From positions 3,162,001-3,226,000 of the forward strand of contig NC_089429.1 of assembly GCF_026210795.1 (NCBI RefSeq): a stretch of DNA of 64,000 nucleotides, read 5' to 3'. The notes below the pieces were generated by a model. The model was not told the DNA's origin, did not search any database, and worked only from the letters and a program-made list of their open reading frames with translations. A program made the translations under genes and the position numbers. Source of the DNA: Rhizophagus irregularis. Lineage: Eukaryota; Glomeromycota; Glomeromycetes; Glomerales; Glomeraceae. Shown here in pieces: positions 1 to 10,290 of this stretch. Within the stretch, counting starts at the first letter, position 1. Each line of letters starts with the position of its first letter.

Positions 1-1721
1 GTATGGGTTTCTTAGATTCTGGCGAGGGAACAAACATATCATCATCTGCAAACATGTCAAATTCATCATTGGTTTTAATATTATTATTGTGATGATTTCC
101 GTTACGTTCGGTTAATGTTTCTTTATAATCTGCTGAGAACATATCAACATCATCATTCTGTATAACAGATTCTTGAGCATCTTTATTCTTCAGTAATTCC
201 AGATCTTTAACTGATTTATGATGAAGCTGCCGTTCATCATCCGCAATTCTGTCTTTTGTCGGATCATAATCTGCTGCAGAAAATCCTTGTTGATCTTCTC
301 CAGGAACAAAGTCTTCTGATGAAGCTTCGATTTTAGTCAAAGAGAAAGAAGTAGGGGAAGCAGTTGTCGGCGTAACTGGCGATACCAGTGTCGGAGTATC
401 TGCCGATTGAGTTTCTAAATAAAGTGTCATTAAAAAAAAAATTAACATACAATTCGAGCAATTACATCAAGAAATTTCGTATGCTACAAACCATGGATAT
501 CTAATTTAGGCTCTATTGTAGTTTCTGAAGATAGGTTATTATCAACTTTTACTGTAAGAGTTTCATTATTTTTATTTTTATACTTTTCCAAAATAGCATT
601 TCGCCGTTTGCGCCTTTCTTCTATTAGTTTTTCCTCATCTTCTTGAGTTTCAAAATTTATATAAAGAGAATCTTCTAATGATTGTTCATTCTTTGATTCA
701 TAATTTCTTGGTGGTTGTGAAGGATTTTGTACATCTCTATGGATTAAAAATATATTTATATATAGCCTTGGATAATCTAATATAATTAAAATAAAGACTG
801 ATACCTGTTTAATATTCCACTAGGGACAGAGCCACTAATTTCATATTCTATGATTTTTCTAGAACTTGATCCATTGGCTCGTTCTTCTCCGTATCGCCTA
901 GAAGATTCTTTGCGATTTCTTTCTTTATCATTAACACCGTCTCTTTCCTTACTATAACCCTTTTCTTTATCGTATCCCTTTACAGATTCTCTTTGATTAT
1001 ATCGATAATCTCGTTCATTATCATACCGATTGCGGGGTTCCTTGCTTCGCCGATTTACACTGAGACGTCGTTCACTGTGGTGAGAAGACGATCGATGACG
1101 AGAAGAATGGCGGCGAGATGTGTGATGACTTTCATCGTCAGAGGAAAAATCTTCTCTACTACGTTTAGGTTTACGGGAAGATGCAGGTGAAGGTTCAATA
1201 CGATTGGAGGAAAAATCGCTACGAGTTTCGTCGTCATCGACGACCATATGATCGGTCGAGTTTAAGTTGTTACCTAAACCATCCTTACGATGTTTTTCAC
1301 CTTCTTCTACACCGTTTTTTCTTTCAGACTCGTGACGTCGATGATGACCATGGTGGTTACGATCACGTTCTCGATCATGGTGTCGACGATGGCTATGAGA
1401 ATGTCTAATAGAGTGTCGTTTACGATCCTCTTTGTGTTTACGAACTCTTTCATGTGAGTTCCCCTTTTCCCTACCACTCGTTTCAACTGTAGAGTCATCA
1501 CGACTTCCAGCACTTAGCCTATGTTCCAGTGAGGATTCATCGGTAGCTTGACTTTGTGGTGAAGGTTGACCAGGGCCGGATAAAGCGGCCATACCAATTG
1601 TTACTTCCTCAACATTGCGCTTGCTTCTGTCATCTTCTTCACTGTCAAACGTCCCAGAATCATCAACAATCTCACCTTCTTCCGTTTCTGACAGTGACGG
1701 TCTTGTATCCATTAAGATCAT
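1..1721 (-). CDS. PRP4: PRP4-type spliceosomal Ser/Thr kinase, N-terminal part (cut by window edge)
   Basis: Exons 1721-805, 736-492 and 414-1 join in phase through GT-AG introns; the kinase domain would lie beyond position 1. The start is the first ATG of the long frame, followed by an acidic stretch containing EEGEIVDD. The first exon (about 305 aa) is a low-complexity Arg/Ser/His/Asp/Glu region rich in RS, RH and SR pairs, typical of splicing factors. The second exon holds the basic helix EEKLIEERRKRRNAILEKYK. The third ends with acidic DMF motifs (VDMFSADY, EFDMFADDDMFVPSPES). This order (RS-like region, LIEERRxRR helix, DMF repeats, then kinase) is that of PRPF4B/Prp4, a nuclear kinase that phosphorylates tri-snRNP proteins for spliceosome activation. 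Seen: the motifs and splice phases. Inferred: the missing kinase domain. Alternative: another SR-rich nuclear protein. Confidence 0.8.
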
Positions 1722-2070
1722 TTTTTATAATTAACCGAATTTAGACAGATATTTTACGGAAAAGATTAAAAAAAAGTCAGTGGTTTTACTCAAACAAAAA
1801 AAAAAAAATCTCTCTCCTGAAGCCACAAACTTAAATGTAGTAAACAGTTTACTATAGAAGAATTAAAGGGGAAAACTCTAGATCGACAAAATATCTCGAC
1901 GAAAGTTAAAGCGGTGTTTATTCTGTCATAATAAAAATCTATTTTTATTTACGGGTAGAGAACCACTTTAAAACTAAAATTTGATCTTTATAGTTTGTAC
2001 CAAAAATTGATTTATAAAATCACGTGATTTAATATCGAAAATAATAATGCTAATCGCTAATCTGAAAAAG
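1722..2070 (-). other. Intergenic spacer between FYV7-like and PRP4 genes
   Basis: About 350 bp between the stop of the upstream gene and the PRP4 start, both on the minus strand. It must hold the FYV7-like 3' UTR and the PRP4 promoter/5' UTR. It is AT-rich with an A-tract near 1795-1808; I see no other gene or repeat. Confidence 0.6.
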
Positions 2071-2928
2071 TTAGATTTTTGACAATATATGATCAATTCG
2101 AGATTTCATGATAGGTTGTCCTTTATAAGTGCACTTCATAAGTTTCTTTTTCGTTTTGTTACGTCGAGCATTATAAGCTTCTCTTTTTTGCTTATAAAGT
2201 TTTCGTTCTTCCCGTATTGACTACGCAGGATTAAACTAACATAAGACTTTCAATTTCATTAATTAATACAACAAATAATTAACTTACTTCTTTTTCGGCA
2301 CACTTCTCTCGGTGGATTCGTTCTCTTTCTTGAAAAACCTTGTAAAATGGGTTAGGCTTCGATTTTCTGCATTTAGTTAAAAAGGAGTTACTTTATGTAA
2401 AAAATTATACTCATCAAAGCAAAAAAAAAAGTATGAATTAAAATAACCTATTGCTTTTTGATTTCTAAAATATTAGCACTCGTTAGAAATAAGTTTTATG
2501 AATACATTCGTAAAAAAACACGACAGCCAACCTTTATTTCTATATTGTCTTTTTGATCTTTTCGCCCTTTTTCTACTTCTGATTCATTCCTTAAGGATGA
2601 TGCGAAAGTTTTTTCAATATTTGTGTCAAAATCGAAAATCTACATATATTAATCGTTACATTCGCTTAGTTTTTTATTTAAATAAGAATTCATAAATTTA
2701 CATACTTCACGATAAAACGTGGGAAGTTCTAGATTTTTCCCTTCCTTTACCAAGGTCTTGTAAAAATCTTTTTTTATTTTTGCTTTACGGATAAGTTTCT
2801 TTCGGATTTGTTTTGCTAGTTAAATAACTAAACATTACTACTATCATTAAAGTATTGTTACGTAATACATGAAACAAACCTTTGTTATGGTAAGAATTAC
2901 GCGTCCTATTTTTTGGAAGATTTCCCAT
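2071..2928 (-). CDS. FYV7: FYV7/CCDC59-like rRNA-processing protein (six exons, 170 aa)
   Basis: Exons 2928-2880, 2815-2706, 2639-2532, 2464-2448, 2366-2288 and 2220-2071 join in phase at GT-AG junctions into a 170-residue highly basic protein starting MGNLPKNRTRNSYHNKG. Family-like features are the N-terminal basic helix (KQIRKKLIRKAKIKKDFYK), the motif KPNPFYKVFQERERI near residue 95, a basic IREERKLYKQKREAYNARR stretch, and the C-terminal KGQPIMKSRIDHILSKI. The KPNPF and KGQPxMxxxIxxxLxKI signatures fit the FYV7/CCDC59 (TAP26) family, small nucleolar proteins needed for 18S rRNA maturation. Exon 4 has only 17 nt, so an ORF finder misses the gene. It lies 349 bp upstream of PRP4 in the same orientation. 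Alternative: another small basic nucleolar factor. Confidence 0.8.
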
Positions 2929-3190
2929 TTTTCTAATACAGTAAATACAACAGTTCTAACAAAAAATTTTTTGTGACCAAATTTATGTTAACTTGTATTA
3001 CGTAAGGTTAAAGTTTATATAATTTAGGTAATAATCCTTAATTCTGGTCAGATTTATGCATAATTCTGGTTAGACTTAATTTAAGGGTCAATTGCTACTT
3101 CAAAAAACATTTTGAATGTATATTTTGATTAAGAATCTGTTTTATTTTATACAGCCTATATATAAGTTTTGGTTAAATTTATAAAAATCA
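2929..3190. other. AT-rich spacer
   Basis: No gene seen. The phrase TAATTCTGGT recurs near 3038 and 3061, suggesting decayed repeat DNA; the part next to 2928 presumably includes the FYV7-like promoter. Confidence 0.4.
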
Positions 3191-3745
3191 AAATATAATG
3201 TTAGAAATATTTGTAGTCAATTTTATTTATATTTCATTTTCTTCATTCTTTTGTTATTTTTATTTCCTTTATTTTTTTAGTGATTTTATTCCCTTTTATT
3301 CCCTTTCATTTTCCCTTTATTTTCTCATAGTATTTATTTCCTTTTATTTCTTTCATTGTTTTTTTTATTTCCCTTCATTTTTTTCATTATTTTTTCTATT
3401 CTTTTTTTGCTTCCCTTTATTCCCTTTTTATTTTTCTTATTTTTCTTATTAAATTTTATTTTCTCTTTGATTCTTTTATTTCTTTATTCTTTTACTATTT
3501 TTTACTTTTTTTTCATTTCCTTTAGTATGGTTATCTTCATTTTTCTTTATTCTTTTTTCTTTATTTTTGTTTTCCTATATCTTTTCATTTATTCATTTTT
3601 TTTATTCATTTTTATGTCTCTTTTGATTTATCTTTTATGTATTTTCATTATATTTTTGTTTATTTTTTATTATTTTTGTTTATCTCTCATTTCCTACTTT
3701 ACAGAAATTCAAGTTTCAAGTGATATTATTTTGATATTATTTTAA
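3191..3745. repeat. T-rich low-complexity tract (TTTATTTTC-like)
   Basis: About 550 bp of almost pure T with scattered A, C and G, built of irregular TTTTATTTC-type words. It produces long Phe/Ile/Tyr/Leu-rich frames that are artefacts of composition. Confidence 0.85.
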
Positions 3746-3900
3746 TATTGATTCAATATTGATTTAATATCAATATAATATCAAAATAAAATATTATCAT
3801 TTTGATATAAAAATGACATTGAAATAACATATTTAAATTTAACTTAAAGATGTCATTACGATGTTATTTTGATATTATTTCAATGTTTTTTTTTTTTTTT
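3720..3900. repeat. GATATTATTTT-type irregular repeat
   Basis: Repeats of GATATTATTT/AATATCAATATAAT words on both strands form imperfect inverted repeats, ending in a T run at about 3886-3902. Similar GATATTA/AATATCA-rich DNA occurs at 17155-17600, so this may be one dispersed repeat family. Confidence 0.6.
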
Positions 3901-3902
3901 TT

Positions 3903-4530
3903 TAAATGATTTATATATGCTTTATTGATATTAAGTTTTATATATCATACAAACAAATTATCATAGCCTATATCCACCCAACAGGATGCAATAATCAAAA
4001 TACAGGTAATAAGAGAAAAATAATAGTTGATACTATACCAATTAATTTGGACTACAAGATTTTAAGTTTTTTTTTTTTCCATCCCCCTTTTTCTTTCAAA
4101 ATTAATGAATTTAAATTCAGAGTAAAATTAATTATACTGGTCAGAATAGTCCATTTCGGCAAAATTTTAAATTGCTGAATGTTGGATGAAATTTGGTCTG
4201 ACCTTAACCGATCAGTACCAAAAAAATCAGCAACTAATTTTATGAACGATTTGCACCGTAACGCCTGCCACTCGCAATTAAAATTTGGCAAAGTTTTTGA
4301 ATTAGTTGAAAAAAATCGGCTGTACATATCAATAAAATTCGAACCTGCCATGCAAATGAAATTCGTCATAAACAATTGACTATTCGTCTAAAAATCGATA
4401 TTGATTTAAATTGCCGATTTGCGAAAATAAATAAAATCGACCATAATAATTTTAACAAAATTTAGCAAATTTAAGTTTTAAAACAGTAATTTTATTTCAA
4501 TTGATTTACCAATTATTTTAATTAAATCTA
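3903..4530. other. AT-rich intergenic DNA, no gene recognised
   Basis: Short frames exist on both strands (90-107 codons around 3906-4375) but show no recognisable motif or splice logic and overlap each other. I treat the stretch as non-coding. Confidence 0.5.
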
Positions 4531-4539
4531 AAAATTTCT

Positions 4540-4860
4540 TACGAAAATAATACTAAAATAATACGAAAATAATAAAAATTTCCTACAACAATAATACAAA
4601 AATAATACAAAAATAATACAAAAATAATACTAAAATAATACTAAAATAATACTAAAATAATACTAAAATAATACTAAAATAATACTAAAATAATACTAAA
4701 ATAATACTAAAATAATACTAAAATAATAAAAATTTCCTATAAAAATACTACTAAAATAATATGAAAATCACGAAAATAATACGAAAATAATACTAAAATA
4801 ATATGAAAATAATGAAAATAATACAAAATAATACTAAAATAATACGAAAATAATAAAAAT
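4540..4860. repeat. 11-bp tandem repeat (AATAATACTAA-like)
   Basis: Near-perfect tandem copies of an 11-bp unit (ACTAAAATAAT), most regular from 4620 to 4725, with variants ACGAAAATAAT and ACAAAAATAAT on both sides. Confidence 0.9.
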
Positions 4861-5016
4861 TTCCTACAAAAATAAAAAATTCAATCCACAATTCCACAAA
4901 AAAACCCATAATTTTCAAAAAAAAATCCAAAAAAAATGACGAATTCACAATATTTAAATTTGAAAAAAAGTTAGTATAACAAAAACTCAAAATAAAAATC
5001 AAAGTACAAATTTATA

Positions 5017-6420
5017 TCATTTGTCTGTTTCATCTTCCATTTCTGGTAATTCTTTCACTCCAATTGGTTCTAATTCTTTCACTTCCATTAGTTCCGATTC
5101 TTCTGTTAGTTCTGATTCTTCTATTCCCATTGGTTCTGAATCTTCTATTACCTCTATTTCATTCATCTTCGCTGACACTTCCACATTTTCTGCCATTATT
5201 AGATTCTCCATCGTTTGAATCGGTGTTTCCAGCTCAAAAAAGTTGGTATCAGTTAGCGTATTCTGCTCCACGTAGGTCCAATTTGAAGCACCTTGTGTAT
5301 GACGAGAGACGATATTATATATCTCATCATCATAATTTCGTGTTCGTATCAGTTGTGCAGATTGAAGAGAAAAAGCATGTTGGTCCAAAATATTTTGTAA
5401 AAAATCTATTAACTATTATTAGAAAAAAAATCAATCCTATTATGAAAAAAATAAAACAAATAAAAAATAAAAAATAAAAATACTACAAATAAGTTATTAA
5501 ACCTCTTCAGATCTCCAAGACGGATTATAAACATTGATATGTCTTTTACCGTCTGGTTGCTTCTCATCCGATTCAAAATACTCTGGAACGTGATATCGGT
5601 TATCGTTTAAAACATTCAAAAGTTTTTTTCGATCATAATTCTCTAGTTTTTCGTCATTTTTATCGAAAAGCGATTTTGCGTCTTTAACTCGACATACTTT
5701 TTTCTATATTTAAAGTTTTGACGAATGATGAAATTTTTTTTGAAATAATAAAAAAATTATTTACCTCATTTAACCGATTGTTTTGATGTAGACGACGATT
5801 ATCTTTGTCTAAAGTGCTGTGTTGTTTATATAGTAACAAACGCACTTTGCAATGTTTATGTAAAGCGGCAAGCCAAGACTTGACTTACCTTTATCGTAGA
5901 GTATACCTTAGCTTCATCGCTTCAATTAGTCAAAGTATAATCTGTTAAAAAATTTCATTATTCGACTCACTGCTAAACTTTTCATCGTATATTAATTCTA
6001 GTTCAATTGGAAAAGTTTTTAAAATTGTCTTCTTTTCAGCTTAAATTGAACAAAATATCAGTTTAGTGAGCGTTAAAAGCATACATTGAAAAAGGATTTT
6101 TAGACGAACCCTAGCTTCTTCTTCATCTATTTCCATTTCATCTCCAGAATCGCACACCATATTTTTTCCTTTCCTACGCTTTGTTGGTCATTGATTCTTT
6201 TCAAATTCGATATCTTGAAGGTCAGATGAACGTCAGTGACGCAAGACGTTGTTTTCCTGGCTAAGTATATTGTTATACGATTGTAATTGGTCGACATCTA
6301 GCCATAGATCACGCAACTTGCCATTTGCATTATTGAGTTGCCGATTTAATTCATCGATTTTTCACCGTAAGTAGACATTTTCTTCTCAGAGATTAACCGT
6401 TTCTAAAAAACATTAAAGTC
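5017..6420 (-). pseudogene. Decayed multi-exon coiled-coil gene, function unknown
   Basis: Reading minus, 5412-5017 encodes LIDFLQNILDQHAFSLQSAQ followed by an acidic Glu/Pro/Met-rich tail. It joins in phase through a GT-AG intron to 5703-5503 (contains YNPSWRSEE), which joins to an exon ending near 5765 (LHQNNRLNE). Farther upstream (6400-6100) an open stretch reads ELNRQLNNANGKLRDLWLD and LQSYNNILSQENNVLRH, a leucine-heptad coiled coil, but with three in-frame stops, then PTKRRKGKN and an acidic segment. Downstream exons look intact while upstream ones are broken, so this is probably a degenerate member of a repeated gene family. Function not recognised. The last exon alone may still be transcribed. 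Confidence 0.55.
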
Positions 6421-6481
6421 GACCAGAACTCTAAAATGAATACAAAAATCAATTGTAGCTCACCATTTACATCTCTAGTCC

Positions 6482-6640
6482 AATTACTCCTATAGGTTTC
6501 AGTACGAATAATCAGCATTAATTTTCTATAGTGGACATTACTCTTATAATAAGGTTTGGTGCATGCTAGCGTTAATTTCCTATGATGGATATTACTCCTA
6601 TAAGGTTCAGTACGTGTAAATGGAGTTAGTTCTCTTTGTA
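6482..6640. repeat. Tandem repeat, about 60-65 bp unit, 2-3 copies
   Basis: ATTACTCCTATAGGTTTCAG, then ATTACTCTTATAATAAGG, then ATTACTCCTATAAGGTTCAG recur with the same follow-up sequence (TTAATTTTCTATAGTGGAC and variants). Confidence 0.6.
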
Positions 6641-6666
6641 CGATTACATTACGAATTGGTAGTACC

Positions 6667-7069
6667 TATACATGTTGCCGAAATATTTCGGCTATTTCGC
6701 CCACGTGACAAACTCTTCAAAGCAAGATCATCTGATTTCATAGATTTGGCTGAAATTAGGCTTCAAATAGGTTAATCTGGGTCTGAAGAACCTATGAAAG
6801 AACTTTTGAGGAATTTCGACCAACTTACATAATTTCGGCAAGGCTCTGGAATTTCGGACAACATATATTTAATATATGGCCAAAACTTTAAAGTCCGATT
6901 CGAAATTATTGCAGATTATGCCAAAATTTTCTGAAGTCTGCCAAAAGTTGCTGCAGATCTGGCCCAAATTATCTGAGGTTTAAAAAATTTTATTGATATA
7001 TCTACAAGTAGCTATATTTTGGTGCCGAAATGCGGCCGAAATTGAAAAAAAGTTTCGGCAACATGTATA
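6667..7069. mobile_element. hAT-type MITE, 403 bp, 8-bp TSD
   Basis: Ends are inverted: TATACATGTTGCCGAAA on the left and TTTCGGCAACATGTATA on the right. The element is flanked by a perfect 8-bp duplication, GTAGTACC, at 6659-6666 and 7070-7077. The interior is non-coding with repeated GCCGAAA/TTTCGGC words. An 8-bp TSD with short TIRs fits a hAT-mobilised non-autonomous element. Confidence 0.85.
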
Positions 7070-7139
7070 GTAGTACCATCCTGCTTTGTTGGTACAAGCT
7101 GGATGGTACCACTAAACGAAATAGCTCATTATCTTCTGA

Positions 7140-7650
7140 AGTTTCTAGTATCAACATTTGCTTTTGGGATTTAGTAGAGCCAGAAGCTGCAGATTCTTGC
7201 TGTTTCGTCGCTTACTTTTGGGTTCTGGTAGAGCCAAAAGCTGCAGATTCTTGCTGTTTCATCACTTGCTTTTGGGTTCTGGTAGAGCCAGAAGTTGCAG
7301 ATTCTTGCTGTTTCGTTACTTACTTTTGGGTTCTGGTAAAGCCAGAAGCTGCGGATTCTTGTTGTTTCAACATTTGCTTTTGGTTCTGGTAGAGCCAGAA
7401 GCTGCAGATTCTTGCTGTTTCGTCGTTTGCTTTTGGGTTCTGATAGAGCCAGAAGCTGCAGATTTTTGTTGTTTTAACGTTTGCTTTTGGGTTTTGGTAG
7501 AGCTGGAAACTGTAGATTCTTGTTGTTTTGACGCTTGCTTTTGGGTTCTGGTAAAGCTGGAAGCTATGGATTCCTGTTGTTTGACATTTACTTTTGAGTT
7601 TTGATAGAGCTTGAAGCTGCAGATTCTTGTTGTTTCGATATCGACATTTG
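7140..7650. repeat. 54-bp minisatellite, about 8-9 copies
   Basis: The unit runs AGATTCTTGCTGTTTCGTCG, a CTTACTTTTGGG segment, then a TCTGGTAGAGCCAGAAGCTGC end. A length of 54 keeps frame, so minus-strand translation gives an 18-residue repeat (TQKQTTKQQESAASGSTR). A 1-bp loss near 7377-7383 breaks the frame, so whether it was ever protein is unclear. Confidence 0.85.
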
Positions 7651-8430
7651 TTTGGGAGAATTGGAACTTGCAGATTCTGATTTTGTGCTGAAGTTTATTT
7701 GTGAAACTCTTGATGATTTTTTTCAACACTTTTTTTTTCAGATTGTTTCATTCTTTATAGTAGATTTTAATAAACAGAAGAATAGTAAAATTAGTAAATA
7801 AAGTAGAACTTTCTTTCGATTTATATAAAAGTTACGTTTAACGATCAATATAAAAATGTATTGCAGGTTTTATAAAAATTACGAGAATTGTTTATTGAAA
7901 AAATAAAATTATTTTTACGAAAAAAATTCGATTGATGGAGTTTTATAAGCAGATTTTATAAAAATTATAAGAATTATTTATCAAAAAAATAAAATTATTT
8001 TTGTGAAAAAAATTCGATTGATGGAGCTCTATAAAATTCAAAATTCAAAATAAGCTTCCTGGAAAAAAGTCTATTTGATAAAAATAAAACCAAAATTTGA
8101 TTTAAAAGTTAATTAATCGTTAAAAAAAGTTTAATTGAAATTAGACTTTTATTACTTTTATCAAATCAATTACTAACGGATCAAATTTAACCAAAAATTT
8201 TAAATTAAAAAAAAAAATTTCATGATTGAAAATTTAATTAATTGAAATCTCGAAATTAAACTTTTATTAAATCAATTACTAACAGATCAAATTTAACCGA
8301 AAATTTCAAATTAAAAAAAAAATTTCATAAAATTTTAATATCAAGAGAAAAATTGACTTCATTTGTCAAAATTTCGTTAAATTTTAAAGTATATATTAAT
8401 TATAACTGATTCTTTGTCAAATTTTATAAA
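7651..8430. other. AT-rich spacer with local duplications
   Basis: No gene. Two duplicated segments are visible: the phrase AAAATTCGATTGATGGAG at about 7924 and 8009, and a block near 8150-8240 repeated at about 8245-8335 (shares ACGGATCAAATTTAACC / ACAGATCAAATTTAACC). Confidence 0.6.
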
Positions 8431-9243
8431 ACATGACTAGAAGAAGATCGATTAATCAAATTATGGGTTCGGAAAGGATAGCAAACTGACTATCTTCTAG
8501 AAGGTTTAGCAAAAAAAGAACCAAAGTCCAGTTCCTTGTTATTGTGACAAATGTAATGGAAAACTGGTTATATTACGAACCAAAATGCTTCATGAAGCGG
8601 TGGAAAATACAACTGACTCGAATCTTAATAGTAGTTTGGCTTTATTGTTACTAATTTATCAAGAAGAGGATTTGACAATAACTTCGTTAGAAGAAAATCT
8701 GATAAATGAAGATATTTTGATATCTCCATTAAATAAAGAAATTTCGGTAATAACTCCTTTTGAAGAAGATTCGACAACAACTCCATTAAATGAAAAAGAT
8801 AATTCAACAACTCCAGAATACAACGAAAACAAATATATTTTTTTACCTTGAAGCCGTACAAGAAGCTACACAAATCGCCCACAAATTATGCTCGAACATT
8901 TAGGAACAGAAGATTTGAGCAATTCTGATTATGAACAACATACTGATACTTCTTCCTCTTCTGATGGCAATGAGTCAGATGATGGAACTTTTGCCGATAC
9001 TTTTGAAAATTATTTACCGCCAGATTTTAAATCATATCAAGAGAAAGTAAAAATGACAATCGATGATAAATTTTCATGGATTTTATTGTGGATAATAACC
9101 TTTCAAAAAAAGTTCAATCTCCCTGAAACAGCAACCGAATCTCAACTAAAATTCATGAAAATAGTGTTAAAAGAAATTGGCGGAGATATTTACGATAGCT
9201 TTCCTGACTCTCTATATCTGGCAAGAATTCAACTTGGCCTGAA

Positions 9244-9703
9244 TAGTGCTCTGAAACGAGTCGAGTTGACTCGCGAGTTGGTCGAGTCGAGGTCGCGTTG
9301 AAAATTACAATCAAATCGAATCGATTCGAGTCGAGTTAATAATTTAATAAAATCGAGTCGAGTCGAGTTAAGCCGAATTAAACATAATTCCGGCCAAATT
9401 TATGGAATTTCCTTTTTTGGAAATTATGTTACACAAAATCCGAGACGAAAATTTTTTGAAAATTACAAAAATGGAATTTTGTAGAATGGCTATCGCCAAA
9501 AAAAGGAAATGATCAGCATAGCCGAATTAAAATCACGTGATTTAATTCAACTCGACTCGATTCGGTTTAACGGGCCAACTCGATTCGAATCGAGTCGAGG
9601 TTTATATTTTTATAATTTTAACTCGATTCGACTCATTCATTTAAGCTCGAGTCGAATCGAGTTTACATATAACTCGACTCGACTCGGCTCGTTCGGAGCT
9701 CTA
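9244..9703. mobile_element. hAT-type MITE (TAGAGCTC family), 460 bp, nested in TNP2
   Basis: Left end TAGTGCTCTGAAACGAGTCG; right end, read on minus, TAGAGCTCCGAACGAGCCGA. Flanking 8-bp TSD is GGCCTGAA (9236-9243) / GGTCTGAA (9704-9711), one mismatch. Subterminal DNA is an array of GAGTCGA/TCGACTC words. Excision in silico rejoins the TNP2 frame (LGL|KDRFYSF), which confirms the boundaries. Confidence 0.85.
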
Positions 9704-10060
9704 GGTCTGAAAGATCGTTTCTATAGTTTCGTGTCATGTCCGAAATGTCATAAATTATATAACAAGACAGACATGGACGAAATTCAAAAAAATGACAGTA
9801 TCGGTATCATAAGATGCAGTCACGTCGAATTTCCAAATTCGGCGTCTTGAAGGATGAAATCGTATCAAATGGTCTTGGCTGAAAAAGAGGTTAAAAAGCC
9901 AGAATTAATATATCCGTTTGTACTGATTCATCAACAATTGGAAGTTCTATATTATCGGCCTCACTTTGAACGGTTACTTCAACATGTATCAAATTGTCGA
10001 CGATTCGATAATAGGCCAAAAGAAATAAAATTATTCATTTCTCATGAAAAAAATTGCTAA

Positions 10061-10290
10061 ATTTGATCTAGCCGTAGAAAAAAATATTTTTTAATAAAAA
10101 TTTAGCCGATTCCTAGAAGTTAATTGGTTGATTTAATAAATTTTGCGGGTCATCGAATGGAAAAAAAAATTATTTTTTTATGATTATGATTGGTCAAAAC
10201 TAAAATTACATGACTAAATAAAATATCTTTTTTTAACATTTACATGACCCGCCCAGTTATGGAAAATGAATAATTTTATTTACTTGGCCA
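10061..10290. other. Non-coding interruption of the TNP2 frame
   Basis: Between ...LFISHEKNC and DIYDGQIWKTF the TNP2 similarity stops for about 230 bp. The segment has a short inverted pair, GCGGGTCAT at 10147 and ATGACCCGC at 10245, which may mark a small old insertion. Confidence 0.4.

Noticed and set aside
993-1744. Plus-strand frames opposite the PRP4 RS-rich exon
   Set aside because: Antisense shadows of a low-complexity coding exon; no independent signals.
3198-3745. Long Phe/Ile/Tyr-rich open frames on plus strand (84 and 129 codons)
   Set aside because: They fall in a T-rich simple-sequence tract; residues reflect TTT/TAT/ATT codons only and overlap in two frames.
4052-4379. Overlapping 107-codon minus and 66-codon plus frames
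   Set aside because: Mutually antisense, no recognisable motif, AT-rich repeat context; cannot support either.
5021-5477. Ser/Ile/Leu-rich plus-strand frames
   Set aside because: Antisense shadows of the acidic Glu/Ser tail of the minus-strand exon 5412-5017.
9244-9703. A host gene or enhancer built of GAGTCGA repeats
   Set aside because: TIRs and an 8-bp duplication show that the repeat array is the subterminal part of a MITE.
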